This document shows, piece after piece, positions 20,274 through 29,185 of a stretch of DNA of 64,000 nucleotides. The stretch's first letter is position 1; each line of letters starts with the position of its first letter. A program made the translations under genes and the position numbers. This stretch comes from Aquabacterium sp. (lineage in GTDB: Bacteria; Pseudomonadota; Gammaproteobacteria; Burkholderiales; Burkholderiaceae_C). The DNA is taken from positions 1 through 64,000 of the forward strand of contig NZ_JACPYU010000002.1 in NCBI RefSeq assembly GCF_016195855.1, given 5' to 3'. The notes beneath the pieces are model-generated. The model had not been told where the DNA came from and made no database searches. It saw only the letters and a program-made list of their open reading frames with translations.

Positions 20274-20279
20274 TATAAT
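20274..20279 (+). promoter_or_regulatory. -10 element of the leuS-lptE-holA operon promoter
   Basis: A perfect TATAAT lies 89 bases before the leuS start codon. No good -35 hexamer is present 17 bases upstream (the sequence there is GC-rich), which is common for sigma-70 promoters in this group. This is the only consensus -10 in the FkbM-leuS gap. Confidence 0.6.
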
Positions 20280-20298
20280 CCCCAGATTCCACCTTTCA

Positions 20299-20342
20299 CA
20301 GGCTGGAGCCCTTTTCCCGCATGGTGAAGGGCTGCCAGCCTG
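20299..20342 (+). promoter_or_regulatory. Long two-stage hairpin in the leuS mRNA leader
   Basis: The outer stem is CAGGCTGG (20299-20306) with CCAGCCTG (20335-20342), perfect over 8 bp. The inner stem is GCCCTT (20308-20313) with AAGGGC (20327-20332), perfect over 6 bp, with a small internal bulge and a 13-nt loop. It begins about 20 bases after the -10 element and ends 26 bases before the leuS ATG. The size and perfection suggest a regulatory leader, for instance attenuation or autogenous control of leucyl-tRNA synthetase; the mechanism is not known. Confidence 0.6.
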
Positions 20343-20368
20343 AATTCGTCTTTGCGGTGACCGATCTC

Positions 20369-23086
20369 ATGAGCGCTTCTCAAGAAAACCAGACCTACGA
20401 CCCACGTGCCGTCGAGGCCCGTGCACAGCAGCACTGGAATGACCGCGACGCCTACCGCGTCACCGAATCCAAGGACAAAAAGGCCTTCTACGCCTGCTCC
20501 ATGCTGCCCTACCCCTCGGGCAAGCTGCACATGGGCCACGTGCGCAACTACACGATCAACGACATGCTCACGCGCTACCTGCGCATGAACGGCCACAACG
20601 TGCTGATGCCCATGGGCTGGGACGCCTTCGGCCTGCCGGCTGAAAACGCCGCCTTGAAGAACAAGGTGCCGCCCGCCGCCTGGACCTACGACAACATCGC
20701 CTACATGAAGAAGCAGATGAAGGCGATGGGCCTGGCGATCGACTGGTCGCGCGAGATCGCCACCTGCCAGCCCGACTACTACAAGTGGAACCAATGGCTG
20801 TTCATCAAGATGCTGGAAGCGGGCGTGTGCGAGCGCCGCACCCAGACCGTGAACTGGGACCCGGTGGACCAGACCGTGCTGGCCAACGAACAGGTGATCG
20901 ACGGCAAGGGCTGGCGCTCGGGCGCGCCCGTTGAAAAGCGCGAGATCCCCGGCTACTACCTGAACATCACCAAGTACGCCGACGAGCTGCTGTCGGCCGT
21001 GGCCAACCCGGAAGACCCCAATTACCTGAGCGGCTGGCCCGAGCGCGTGCGCCTGATGCAGGAAAACTGGATCGGCAAGAGCGAAGGCGTGCGCTTTGCC
21101 TTTGCGCATGACATCAAGGACGCTGCAGGCAGCCTCATCAACCAGGGCCAGCTGTGGGTGTTCACCACCCGCGCCGACACCATCATGGGTGTGACCTTCT
21201 GCGCCGTGGCGCCGGAGCACCCGCTGGCCGTGCACGCCGCCAACACTCACAACGGCGGCAACGCCAAGCTGCAAGCCTTCATCGAAGAATGCAAGACCGG
21301 TGGCACCACCGAGGCCGAGCTGGCCACGCAAGAAAAGAAGGGCGTGCCCACGGGCCTGTTCGTCACCCACCCCATCACCGGCGACCAGGTCGAGGTCTGG
21401 GTGGGCAACTATGTGCTGATGTCCTATGGCGATGGCGCCGTGATGGGCGTGCCCGCGCATGACGAACGCGATTTCGCCTTTGCCAAGAAGTACGGCATCG
21501 CCATCAAGCAGGTTATTCAAGCAGAAGGCGAAACCTTCAGCACCGATGCCTGGGCCGAGTGGTACGGTGACAAGCAACGCGGCGTGACCGTCAACAGCGA
21601 TGGCATCAATGGCCTGGCCTACAAGGACGCGGTCAACAAGGTTGCCGAGATCCTGATTGCCAAGGGTGTGGGCGAGAAGAAAACCACCTGGCGCCTGCGC
21701 GACTGGGGCATCAGCCGCCAGCGTTACTGGGGCACCCCCATCCCCATCATCCATTGCGACACTTGCGGTTCCGTGCCCGTGCCCGAGAAGGACCTGCCCG
21801 TGGTCCTGCCCGAGGACGTCGTGCCCGATGGCAGCGGCAACCCGCTCAAATCGCGCCCCGACTTCCTGAACGTGGGCTGCCCGAAGTGCGGCAAGCCCGC
21901 CCAGCGCGAAACCGACACGATGGACACCTTCGTGGATTCGAGCTGGTACTTCCTGCGCTACACCTGCGCCGACAACGCGCAAGCCATGGTCGACGAGCGC
22001 ACCAACTACTGGATGGGCGCCGCCAATGCAGCCGGCAACCGCGGCATGGACCAGTACATCGGCGGCATCGAACACGCCATCCTGCACTTGCTGTATGCGC
22101 GCTTCTGGACCAAGGTCATGCGCGACCTGGGCCTGGTCAAGATCGACGAGCCCTTCAAGAAGCTGCTCACGCAGGGCATGGTGCTCAACCACATCTACTC
22201 GCGCAAAACGGCGCAAGGTGGCATCGAGTACTTCTGGCCGCACGAGGTCGAGAACACCTTTGACGCCAACGGCAAGATCAACGGCGCCAAGCTCAAGGCC
22301 GATGGCTCGGCCATCGAGTACGGCGGCGTGGGCACCATGTCCAAGTCCAAGAACAATGGCGTGGACCCGCAAGAGCTGATCGACACCATGGGCGCCGACA
22401 CGGCCCGCCTGTTCACCATGTTCGCCTCGCCACCCGAGCAGACACTGGAGTGGAGCGCCGCCGGCGTGGAAGGCGCGCACCGCTTCGTCAAGCGCGTGTG
22501 GAACTTCGGCGCCAAGAATGCCGAGGCCATCAAGGCCGCTGGCCCGGTGGTGCAAGCCGAACTCAGCGCCGATGCCAAGGCCCTGCGCCGCGAGGTCTAC
22601 GTCATCCTCAAGCAGATCAGCTACGACTACGAGCGCATGCAGTACAACACCGTGGCCTCCGGGGCCATGAAGCTGCTCAATGCACTCGAAGCCCACAAGG
22701 GCGACACCCCGACTGACCTGGCCGCTGACATGCCCGTGATTCGTGAAGGCTTCAGCGTGCTGCTGCGCGGCCTGTACCCCGCCTGCCCGCACCTCACGCA
22801 CGTGCTGTGGGAAGACCTGGGTTACGCCGCACAAGCCGGCCAAGGCGACCTGCTGGATGCGCCCTGGCCCGTGGTGGTCGAAGAGGCCCTGGTGCAAGAC
22901 GAGATCGAGTTGATGCTGCAGGTCAACGGCAAGCTGCGCGGCGCGATCAAGGTCAGCCCCAATGCCGACAAGGCCGCCATCGAAGCCGCCGCCCTGGCCA
23001 GCGAGGACTTTGCCAAGTTCGCCGAAGGCAAGCCGGCCAAGAAGGTCATCGTGGTACCGGGCCGCCTGGTCAACGTGGTGGTCTGA
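20369..23086 (+). CDS. leuS: Leucyl-tRNA synthetase
   Basis: The 905-residue class I aminoacyl-tRNA synthetase charges tRNA-Leu with leucine in the cytoplasm. The catalytic Rossmann fold has the HIGH motif in '[15 protein letters not shown]' and the KMSKS loop in '[12 protein letters not shown]'. The CP1 editing domain includes '[24 protein letters not shown]' and '[17 protein letters not shown]', intact for hydrolysis of mischarged tRNA. The leucine-specific and anticodon-binding segments and the C-terminal '[11 protein letters not shown]' are present. The ATG at 20369 was chosen ('[16 protein letters not shown]'); an in-frame ATG at 20321 lies inside the leader hairpin and is unlikely to be used. 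It is followed by lptE and holA, a conserved beta/gammaproteobacterial order. Confidence 0.98.
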   Translation: MSASQENQTYDPRAVEARAQQHWNDRDAYRVTESKDKKAFYACSMLPYPSGKLHMGHVRNYTINDMLTRYLRMNGHNVLMPMGWDAFGLPAENAALKNKVPPAAWTYDNIAYMKKQMKAMGLAIDWSREIATCQPDYYKWNQWLFIKMLEAGVCERRTQTVNWDPVDQTVLANEQVIDGKGWRSGAPVEKREIPGYYLNITKYADELLSAVANPEDPNYLSGWPERVRLMQENWIGKSEGVRFAFAHDIKDAAGSLINQGQLWVFTTRADTIMGVTFCAVAPEHPLAVHAANTHNGGNAKLQAFIEECKTGGTTEAELATQEKKGVPTGLFVTHPITGDQVEVWVGNYVLMSYGDGAVMGVPAHDERDFAFAKKYGIAIKQVIQAEGETFSTDAWAEWYGDKQRGVTVNSDGINGLAYKDAVNKVAEILIAKGVGEKKTTWRLRDWGISRQRYWGTPIPIIHCDTCGSVPVPEKDLPVVLPEDVVPDGSGNPLKSRPDFLNVGCPKCGKPAQRETDTMDTFVDSSWYFLRYTCADNAQAMVDERTNYWMGAANAAGNRGMDQYIGGIEHAILHLLYARFWTKVMRDLGLVKIDEPFKKLLTQGMVLNHIYSRKTAQGGIEYFWPHEVENTFDANGKINGAKLKADGSAIEYGGVGTMSKSKNNGVDPQELIDTMGADTARLFTMFASPPEQTLEWSAAGVEGAHRFVKRVWNFGAKNAEAIKAAGPVVQAELSADAKALRREVYVILKQISYDYERMQYNTVASGAMKLLNALEAHKGDTPTDLAADMPVIREGFSVLLRGLYPACPHLTHVLWEDLGYAAQAGQGDLLDAPWPVVVEEALVQDEIELMLQVNGKLRGAIKVSPNADKAAIEAAALASEDFAKFAEGKPAKKVIVVPGRLVNVVV

Positions 23087-23094
23087 GGATCATG

Positions 23095-23736
23095 ATGAAC
23101 AGCACACGACGCAACTGGCTGAGCCAGACCCGCCGCCTGACCATCGCCGTGGCCGCCATCGGCCTGATTGGCGCGAGCAGCGGCTGCGGCTTCAAGCTGC
23201 GCCGTGGCTACGACATGGCTTTCAAGACCATCCAGCTCACCGGCTTTGTGGGCACCTCGCCCATGGCCGCCGAGCTGGCACGTGCCCTGGAAGCCTCGGG
23301 CGTGTCCGTGGTTGACAGCACCCTGGCGGCCACGCAAGCGGCCTCGGCCAGCAGCGTGCCCAGCAGCCACATCGTGTTCGAGGCCCTGCTGGACAAGCGC
23401 GACATGGTGGTCTCGACCACCACGGCCTACGGCCAGATCCGCGACATGACGGCACGCAACACCCTGCGCTTTCAGATCAAGCGCGGGGACGGCAGCATCC
23501 TGCTGCCCGCCGCCGACCTCGCGCTGGCGCGTGAAATGACCTACAACGAAAAAGACGCCCTGGCCAAGCAGGACGAGCTCGCCGCCCTGCACACGGCCAT
23601 GCAGTCCGACATCGTCAACCAGTTGCTGCGCCGCCTGGCGGCCATCCGGCCCGATCAGTTGATCACCCCGGTCGAGGCGCCCGTGCCGTCGGTCGTCCAC
23701 GCGCCCTCGGCCCCTGACGCTGCCGCGTCGCGCTGA
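23095..23736 (+). CDS. lptE: LPS-assembly lipoprotein LptE
   Basis: The 213-residue outer-membrane lipoprotein plugs the LptD barrel and helps insert lipopolysaccharide into the outer leaflet. The lipoprotein signal ends 'GLIGASSGCGFKLRRGY', with the lipid-modified Cys in the family-typical 'CGF-LRG' context. The rest ('ILLPAADLALAREMTYNEKDALAKQDE' split over two strands, 'MQSDIVNQLLRRLAAI') matches LptE. Two adjacent ATGs exist (23092 and 23095); the second has better spacing (6 bases) from the GAGG at 23085-23088, which overlaps the leuS stop codon. It lies between leuS and holA, the standard genomic position for lptE (formerly rlpB). Confidence 0.95.
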   Translation: MNSTRRNWLSQTRRLTIAVAAIGLIGASSGCGFKLRRGYDMAFKTIQLTGFVGTSPMAAELARALEASGVSVVDSTLAATQAASASSVPSSHIVFEALLDKRDMVVSTTTAYGQIRDMTARNTLRFQIKRGDGSILLPAADLALAREMTYNEKDALAKQDELAALHTAMQSDIVNQLLRRLAAIRPDQLITPVEAPVPSVVHAPSAPDAAASR

Positions 23737-23780
23737 CCGCCCAGCTGACCACCCCACCGACACCCGCACCCCAAGGCCCC

Positions 23781-24839
23781 ATGCAACTGCGCCTGGACCA
23801 GCTCACCGCCCACCTGCAAAAAGCCGCCGGTGCGCTCAAGCCCATCTACACCCTGTATGGCGACGAGCCCCTGCTGGTGCAGGAAGGTGGCGACACCATC
23901 CGCCAGGCCGCACGCGCGGCGGGCTACACCGAGCGCCAGGTGCACACCGTCACCGGCGCCTACTTCGACTGGTCCAGCCTGCTGGGTGCGGCCAGCGAGA
24001 TGTCCCTGTTCGGGGACAAGCAGTTCATCGAGATCCGCATCCCCTCGGGCAAGCCCGGCAAGGATGGCTCGCAGGCCCTGCAGCAGTATTGCGAGATGGC
24101 AGCAGGCAACGATGGCGTGATCACCCTGGTGTCCCTGCCCCGCCTGGACAAGACCCAGCAAGGCAGCGCCTGGTTCACCGCGCTGGACGGCATCGGCATG
24201 ACCCTGCGCTGCGACCCCGTCGAGCGCCAGCAACTGCCCTTGTGGATCGCCCAGCGCCTGTCTGCACAAGGCCAGCAGGTCGAAGCCGGTGAAGCCGGCC
24301 AGCGCACCCTGGCCTTCTTTGCCGACCGTGTCGAAGGCAACCTGCTGGCCGCGCACCAGGAAATCGTCAAACTCGGCCTGCTGCACCCACCCGGCACGCT
24401 CACCATCGAACACATCGAAGAGGCCGTGGTCGACGTGGCCCGCTTCAATGTCTTCAAGCTCAGCGAGGCGGTGCTGTCCGGCCAGATCGAGCGCACCTTG
24501 CGCATGATCGACGGCCTGGAGGCCGAAGGCGAAGCCGCCGTGCTGGTGCACTGGGCCCTGGCCGAAGACATCCTGGCCCTGCACCGCGCCCGCACCGCGC
24601 TGGACGGCGGCAAGCCGCTGCCCATGGTGCTGCGCGAGCAACGCGTCTGGGGCCCGCGCGAGCGCCTGTTCGAGCGCATCCTGCCGCGCGCCAAGGCCCC
24701 CGCCCTGGCCCGCCTGGTGGCCTCGGCCAGCACGGTGGACGGCATCGTCAAAGGCCTGCGCCACCCGCAATGGCCCGAAGACCCGTGGGAAGCCCTGCGC
24801 CGCCTGGCGCTGCAGCTGGCCAAGGTCGCCAGCGCCTGA
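23781..24839 (+). CDS. holA: DNA polymerase III subunit delta
   Basis: The 352-residue delta subunit of the clamp loader opens the beta sliding clamp during replication. It has the HolA opening 'MQLRLDQLTAHLQKAAGALKPIYTLYGDEPLLVQEGGDTIR', including the clamp-contacting region further on ('EMSLFGDKQFIEIRIP'), then 'FFADRVEGNLLAAHQEIVKLGLL' and a C-terminal helical collar domain. Delta lacks ATPase motifs, as expected. It follows lptE by 44 bases; leuS-lptE-holA is a conserved operon order. Length (about 340-350) is normal. Confidence 0.96.
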   Translation: MQLRLDQLTAHLQKAAGALKPIYTLYGDEPLLVQEGGDTIRQAARAAGYTERQVHTVTGAYFDWSSLLGAASEMSLFGDKQFIEIRIPSGKPGKDGSQALQQYCEMAAGNDGVITLVSLPRLDKTQQGSAWFTALDGIGMTLRCDPVERQQLPLWIAQRLSAQGQQVEAGEAGQRTLAFFADRVEGNLLAAHQEIVKLGLLHPPGTLTIEHIEEAVVDVARFNVFKLSEAVLSGQIERTLRMIDGLEAEGEAAVLVHWALAEDILALHRARTALDGGKPLPMVLREQRVWGPRERLFERILPRAKAPALARLVASASTVDGIVKGLRHPQWPEDPWEALRRLALQLAKVASA

Positions 24840-24876
24840 GCCGGCCAGGCCAGGCAAGGGCCTGCCCCTTCACTGA

Positions 24877-24896
24877 GGCCCCCCTGAGTCGGGGCC
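24877..24896 (+). terminator. Stem-loop after holA
   Basis: GGCCCC (24877-24882) and GGGGCC (24891-24896) form a perfect 6-bp stem with an 8-nt loop, 37 bases after the holA stop. There is no T-run. It could close the leuS-lptE-holA operon, possibly with Rho. Confidence 0.4.
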
Positions 24897-24925
24897 ATCT
24901 GCCACCACCTCGGCGGCCATCAGCG

Positions 24926-25008
24926 CTGGAAAGCCCGCACAGGGCGGCTGGGGGGCGGTTGTTATAGTCCCTCGGCACCCGTTGGATGGCGCCTGATCAA
25001 AGGGCGTC
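24926..25008 (+). promoter_or_regulatory. Conserved promoter/leader block of acyltransferase gene B
   Basis: The block contains CTGGAAAGCCCG (24926-24937), a -10-like TATAGT (24963-24968) and an imperfect palindrome starting TGGCGC at 24987 and ending GCGTC at 25008, 22 bases before the GTG start. The order and spacing copy those before gene A. The palindrome spacer CTGATCAAAGG resembles the reverse complement (CTGATCGAA) of the spacer in gene A, so the shared site is inverted. That favours a protein-binding operator over a coding or random relic. Confidence 0.6.
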
Positions 25009-25030
25009 GAACCCGAGCTGGAACCCTGTT

Positions 25031-26377
25031 GTGGCCGCCCCTGATCTGATCCCGCTGAACCGATCCGAACACATGTACTGGGCCGCCGAAGGCTACCTCG
25101 GCCCCATCAACATCCCCTTCATCCTGCGCTTTGATGCCCCCGTGGGCACCGAGCTCATGCGCCAGACCATGCGCGAGCTGGCGACGGCCTTTCCGCGCAT
25201 GCGCGGCGTGATCGAGCCCACGGCCTTCAGCTACAAGCTGCGCCTCCTGAGCGACGAACGCCAGATCGACCAGCTGTTCGACGACGCCTTTCGCGTGCAG
25301 CAAGGCGTGGATGCCTCCTCGCGCGAAGCCTTGCGGGCCCTGCACGATGAGTTCATGAACCACACCATCTGCATGGAGCGCGGCCTGCCCTGGGTGGCGC
25401 GCTTCGTGCCGCACCCGACCCAGCCGGCCCTGCTGTTTGCGATCAACCACATCATCGGTGATGGCCGCTCCATGGTGCAGATGCTGTGCGCCATCATGGC
25501 CCGCCTCAGTGGCCAGCCCATGACCGCCTGCCAGATCGACAACCCCACCATGCTGCCGGCCGTGATGCCGCTCAAGTGGTGGCAATGGCCGGCCAACATC
25601 GCCCGCTGGTGGCGCAACAGCCGCGCCGACAAGGCGGCGGCAAGCGGGCGCCACATCGTCACGCTCAAACGCCACCCCAGCACGCGCTACACCACCACCG
25701 GCATCTGCTACCACGACATCCCCTGCCCGGCGGACACCATGAAGGCCCTGGCCAAGCAATACGGCACCACGGTCAACACCCTGCTGACCGCCATCGTCGG
25801 CAACACCTTCCTGGCCCTGGCCGAGCAGGACCCCAAGGCCACCGCCGCCATCCGCATCTCGGTGGACCTGCGCCGCTACTTTCCCAAACGATCGGCGCCC
25901 GAGTTCGGCAACTTCGTGCACTCCTTCACGATCCTGGCCAACCGGCAGGCCAGCATGGGCGAGCAAATCAACGATCTGGAAAACCAGGTCAAGACGCACC
26001 TGGCGCGCTACGCCTCGCGTGACTACGCCCTGCCCCTGCTGTTCTACGAGCTGCTGCCCCTGCTGGGCCGCAACCTGTTCAGCTACCTGATCTTCAACAG
26101 CAAGGCCAAAGGCACCCTGCCCACCCTGAGCTGCCACTTCAGCAACCTGGGCGCCTGCGAGTTCATCAACCCCAAGAACGCCAGCGTCCGGCTGCACGAG
26201 CTGTGGCCGGCCACGCTCAGCACGGTCTTCCTGATCGGCGCGGTGATCCTCAACGGCAAACAGTTCTTGTGCCTCGTCCATCAGCATGATGAAATTCCGC
26301 AAGAGGCGGTCGAGGCATTCCGCACCGAGTTCGATCGGCAGATTCAGCACGTCATGAAAGAGTCACAGCCGACGTGA
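25031..26377 (+). CDS. Condensation/PapA5-AATase-like acyltransferase, paralog B
   Basis: The 448-residue paralog of the protein at 16632-18017 is alignable without gaps over most of its length and is identical at well over half of positions by eye. The HHxxxDG motif reads Asn139-His140-Ile-Ile-Gly-Asp144-Gly145, so the first His is lost while the catalytic second His and Asp remain. Shared blocks include 'PLNRSEHMYWAAEGYLGPIN', 'SMVQMLCAIMARLSGQP', 'KWWQWPANIARWW', 'TTVNTLLTAIVGNTFLA' and 'LSCHFSNLGA'. The start GTG at 25031 was chosen because it aligns codon for codon with the ATG of gene A; an upstream ATG at 24986 would fall inside the conserved palindrome. It lacks the short C-terminal tail of paralog A. 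Probably a diverged acyltransferase; acceptor and donor unknown. Confidence 0.82.
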   Translation: MAAPDLIPLNRSEHMYWAAEGYLGPINIPFILRFDAPVGTELMRQTMRELATAFPRMRGVIEPTAFSYKLRLLSDERQIDQLFDDAFRVQQGVDASSREALRALHDEFMNHTICMERGLPWVARFVPHPTQPALLFAINHIIGDGRSMVQMLCAIMARLSGQPMTACQIDNPTMLPAVMPLKWWQWPANIARWWRNSRADKAAASGRHIVTLKRHPSTRYTTTGICYHDIPCPADTMKALAKQYGTTVNTLLTAIVGNTFLALAEQDPKATAAIRISVDLRRYFPKRSAPEFGNFVHSFTILANRQASMGEQINDLENQVKTHLARYASRDYALPLLFYELLPLLGRNLFSYLIFNSKAKGTLPTLSCHFSNLGACEFINPKNASVRLHELWPATLSTVFLIGAVILNGKQFLCLVHQHDEIPQEAVEAFRTEFDRQIQHVMKESQPT

Positions 26378-26725
26378 AGTCCCACACGAAATGGGGTGTT
26401 TTTGCATCCCTCATGGGCACGCAGTACCCTTCACCACCGCGCCAAGATAGCCGATAGACAGAGGTCAGGAAAAAGTGACCCACGTTTCTAAAGGCTGTAT
26501 ATGGAACGGATCGACCAACAACAATCCAGTAAAAAGACGATTCCGGCAATCTGTGAACCTCAGGTACAGGCTCGGCCAGACAACGTGACGGAAATGTCAG
26601 CATGCAACTGGCTGGATACCGCCATGGCCATCTGGCTGCGCGACGATGACACCCGGCGCCTGACTCGCCCGGATCACGTCCCGGCCCCGGGCACCTGCTG
26701 ATCGCCGAGGTCTACCCGCCCCTCC
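26378..26725. other. 348-base gap between acyltransferase B and the GGDEF-EAL gene
   Basis: The first two thirds are visibly AT-richer than the flanks. It contains one small open frame with a ribosome binding site (26501-26701, listed separately), a -10-like TATATG overlapping its start, and a weak ACAC/GTGT hairpin followed by five T near 26386-26404 that might terminate the acyltransferase transcript. No RNA gene was recognised. Confidence 0.4.
26501..26701 (+). CDS. Possible small protein of unknown function (66 aa)
   Basis: The short open frame starts with ATG six bases after an AAAGG Shine-Dalgarno. The peptide is polar at the N-terminus ('MERIDQQQSSKKTIPA') and ends 'TRPDHVPAPGTC', with two cysteines plus the terminal one and no membrane segment or known motif. 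It ends 24 bases before the GGDEF-EAL start, so it could be a leader or co-transcribed small gene. Codon use is less G/C-biased than the neighbours. It may well be a chance frame. Confidence 0.25.
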   Translation: MERIDQQQSSKKTIPAICEPQVQARPDNVTEMSACNWLDTAMAIWLRDDDTRRLTRPDHVPAPGTC

Positions 26726-29140
26726 ATGCTGCCTGCCTTCTTCAACCCGGAAAAGCTGCAGACGCGGATCGTTGCCGTGTACCTGGGCTTGCTCCTGGTC
26801 ATCCAGGCCGCCAGCTACTGGTTCATTCAGGACAGCATCGACCACAACGCGCGCACGGCCATCCGCGCAGAGCTGACCACCAGCGAGCGTGTGTTCCTGC
26901 GCCTGCTCGGGCAGAACAACGCCAACCTGGACCAAGCCACGCGCGTGCTGTCGGCCGATTACGGCTTTCGCTCGGCGGTGGCCAGTGGCGACCAGGAGAC
27001 CGTGCAGTCCGCCTTGGTCAACAACAGTGAACGCATCCACGCCAACCTGGCGCTGTTCACGGACAACGACTTCCAGCTCAAGGCCAGCACCATCCCCCAT
27101 GCGGAACACTTCCTGGCCGCCGTGCGCCGCTACGCCAAGCAGATGCAGGCCGGCGGCGCGCAGCAATACCAGGTCGAGGTGATCGACGGGCTGCCCTACC
27201 AGATCGTGGCCGTGCCCGTGCGGGCACCCGCCACCATCGGCTGGGTGGGCATGGGCTTCAAGATCGACCGCCAGCTGCTGCAGGACATGAACAACCTGTC
27301 CGGCATGGAAGTGGCGCTCATGCTGCGCGAGAACAGCGGCGACTGGCGGGTGTCCGTCGCCACGATGGATGCCGCCAAGTGGCCGGCCCTGGCCGCCGCT
27401 TGGGAAAAGCCCATCAACGACGGCGATGCCCAAGGCGTGGCCATGCGCGTGGGCGGCACCGAATACAGCGCCTTGCCGGTGATGCTGCCGGGTGCACCGG
27501 GCCAATCCCCCACCACCGCGCTGCTGATGCGCTCGGTGGACAAGGCACTGGAGCCCTTCAACCAACTCAAGTTCAAGCTGCTGCTGCTGACCGCCGTGGG
27601 CCTGGCCGTGTTCGCCATGGGCAGCCTGGTCACGGCACGGCGCATCACCACCCCGCTGCGCGTGCTGTCCAGCTCGGCGCGCCGCCTGGAGCGGGGTGAC
27701 TACGGCGCCGAGGTCCGCACCGCCTTCAAGGGCGAGATCGGCGAGCTGGCCCAGTCCTTCGAGACCATGCGCCAGGCCATCCAGGCCCGTGAAGGCGAGA
27801 TCCGCCGCCTGGCTTACCAGGACGCCCTGACCGACCTGCCCAACCGCGAGCAGTTCCGCCACGACCTGCGCCAGGCCATCCAGAAGACCGACGAAGATGG
27901 CACCCCCTGCGCCGTGCTGCTGCTGGACATGGACCGCTTCAAGCACGTCAACGACGTGCTGGGCCACCGCTTTGGCGACCGCCTGCTGCGCGCCGTGGCC
28001 GAGCGCCTGCGCAACGACGCCCTGACCGAACGCGATGTGCTGGCCCGCCTCAGTGGCGACGAGTTCGCCATCTTGCTGCAAGCCACCGATGCCAAGGCCG
28101 CCTTCCCGGTGGCCCAGCGCATCCTGGCCGCCTTCGAGCGCCCCATCACCCTGGACGACCACACCGTGGACCTGGGCGCCGGCATCGGCGTGGCCAGCAG
28201 CCCCGAACACGGCGTGGACGCCGACACCCTGCTCAGCCGCGCCGAGGTGGCCATGTACGCCGCCAAGCAGAACCAGTCCGGCACCGTGACCTACCACCCT
28301 GGCCTGGACTCCACCAGCGAAGAGTCGCTGACCATGCTCAGCGAGCTGCGCTCGGCCGTCGACCAGGACCAGCTGCGCCTGTTCCTGCAACCCAAGATCA
28401 ACCTGCGCACGGGCGAGGTGCTGGGCGCCGAAGCCCTGGTGCGCTGGGAGCACCCGGTGCGCGGCATGGTGCCGCCCATGCGCTTCATCCCCTTTGCCGA
28501 GCAGACGGGCTTTGTGCGCGTGCTGACCATGTGGATGATCGAGCAGGTCGCCCAGATGAGCCACTCGCTCACCGAGCAGGGCATGCGCATGAAGCTGGCG
28601 GTCAACCTGTCCACCCGCGACCTGATGGACCAGGAGCTGCCCAACAAGCTCGAAAAGGTGCTGGAACGCTACAGCATCGAACCCGGCCTGCTGGTGCTGG
28701 AGATCACCGAAAGCGCCATCATGGACGACCCCCAGCGCGCACTGCAGACGCTCAACCGTCTGCACACCATGGGCCTGAAACTCTCCATCGACGACTTCGG
28801 CACGGGCTACTCCTCACTGGCCTACCTCAAGCGCCTGCCGGTGGACGAACTCAAGATCGACAAGTCCTTCGTGATGAACATGGAGAGCGACTTGCAAGAT
28901 GCCAAGATCGTGCGCTCCACGGTAGACCTGGCCCACAACCTGGGCCTGACCGTGGTGGCCGAAGGCGTCGAAAGCGCCAAGTCCTGGAAGCTGCTCGACA
29001 GCCTGTCTTGCGACGAGGTGCAGGGCTACTTCATCGCCAAGCCCATGCCCGGCGCCCAGTTCGCCAACTGGGTCAAGCAGTGGACCCCGCCGGACACCAC
29101 GCACGAACACCTGCCCAGCGAATTTGCGGACATGTTCTGA
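26726..29140 (+). CDS. Membrane-bound GGDEF-EAL cyclic-di-GMP protein
   Basis: The 804-residue protein has an N-terminal transmembrane helix (about 13-33), a periplasmic Cache-like sensor region (about 35-285), a second helix ('LLLLTAVGLAVFAMGSLVTA', about 290-310), a HAMP linker, a GGDEF domain (about 360-520) and an EAL domain (about 535-785). The GGDEF motif reads Ser-Gly-Asp-Glu-Phe ('RLSGDEFAIL'), so cyclase activity is uncertain, although a Ser first residue is tolerated in some enzymes. The EAL domain looks active: 'EALVRW', 'LEITESAIMDD', 'SIDDFGTGYSSL', 'ELKIDKSFV' and 'VVAEGVES'. Net phosphodiesterase activity controlled by a periplasmic signal is the likeliest role (inference). Confidence 0.93.
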   Translation: MLPAFFNPEKLQTRIVAVYLGLLLVIQAASYWFIQDSIDHNARTAIRAELTTSERVFLRLLGQNNANLDQATRVLSADYGFRSAVASGDQETVQSALVNNSERIHANLALFTDNDFQLKASTIPHAEHFLAAVRRYAKQMQAGGAQQYQVEVIDGLPYQIVAVPVRAPATIGWVGMGFKIDRQLLQDMNNLSGMEVALMLRENSGDWRVSVATMDAAKWPALAAAWEKPINDGDAQGVAMRVGGTEYSALPVMLPGAPGQSPTTALLMRSVDKALEPFNQLKFKLLLLTAVGLAVFAMGSLVTARRITTPLRVLSSSARRLERGDYGAEVRTAFKGEIGELAQSFETMRQAIQAREGEIRRLAYQDALTDLPNREQFRHDLRQAIQKTDEDGTPCAVLLLDMDRFKHVNDVLGHRFGDRLLRAVAERLRNDALTERDVLARLSGDEFAILLQATDAKAAFPVAQRILAAFERPITLDDHTVDLGAGIGVASSPEHGVDADTLLSRAEVAMYAAKQNQSGTVTYHPGLDSTSEESLTMLSELRSAVDQDQLRLFLQPKINLRTGEVLGAEALVRWEHPVRGMVPPMRFIPFAEQTGFVRVLTMWMIEQVAQMSHSLTEQGMRMKLAVNLSTRDLMDQELPNKLEKVLERYSIEPGLLVLEITESAIMDDPQRALQTLNRLHTMGLKLSIDDFGTGYSSLAYLKRLPVDELKIDKSFVMNMESDLQDAKIVRSTVDLAHNLGLTVVAEGVESAKSWKLLDSLSCDEVQGYFIAKPMPGAQFANWVKQWTPPDTTHEHLPSEFADMF

Positions 29141-29185
29141 GTGACCTGGTGCGCCCGTTCGCAGGGCGCCATTCAAAGCGCGTTT

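Noticed and set aside
20321..20368. Upstream in-frame ATG as leuS start
   Set aside because: It lies in the loop of the leader hairpin with no Shine-Dalgarno, and the added 16 residues are not LeuS-like. Kept only as a remark in the leader finding.
20273..22897. Long open frame (874 codons) on the minus strand opposite leuS
   Set aside because: The plus-strand frame is unmistakable LeuS with all motifs; the minus-strand translation is His/Gly/Val-rich low complexity, the usual by-product of a GC-rich gene with strong third-position bias.
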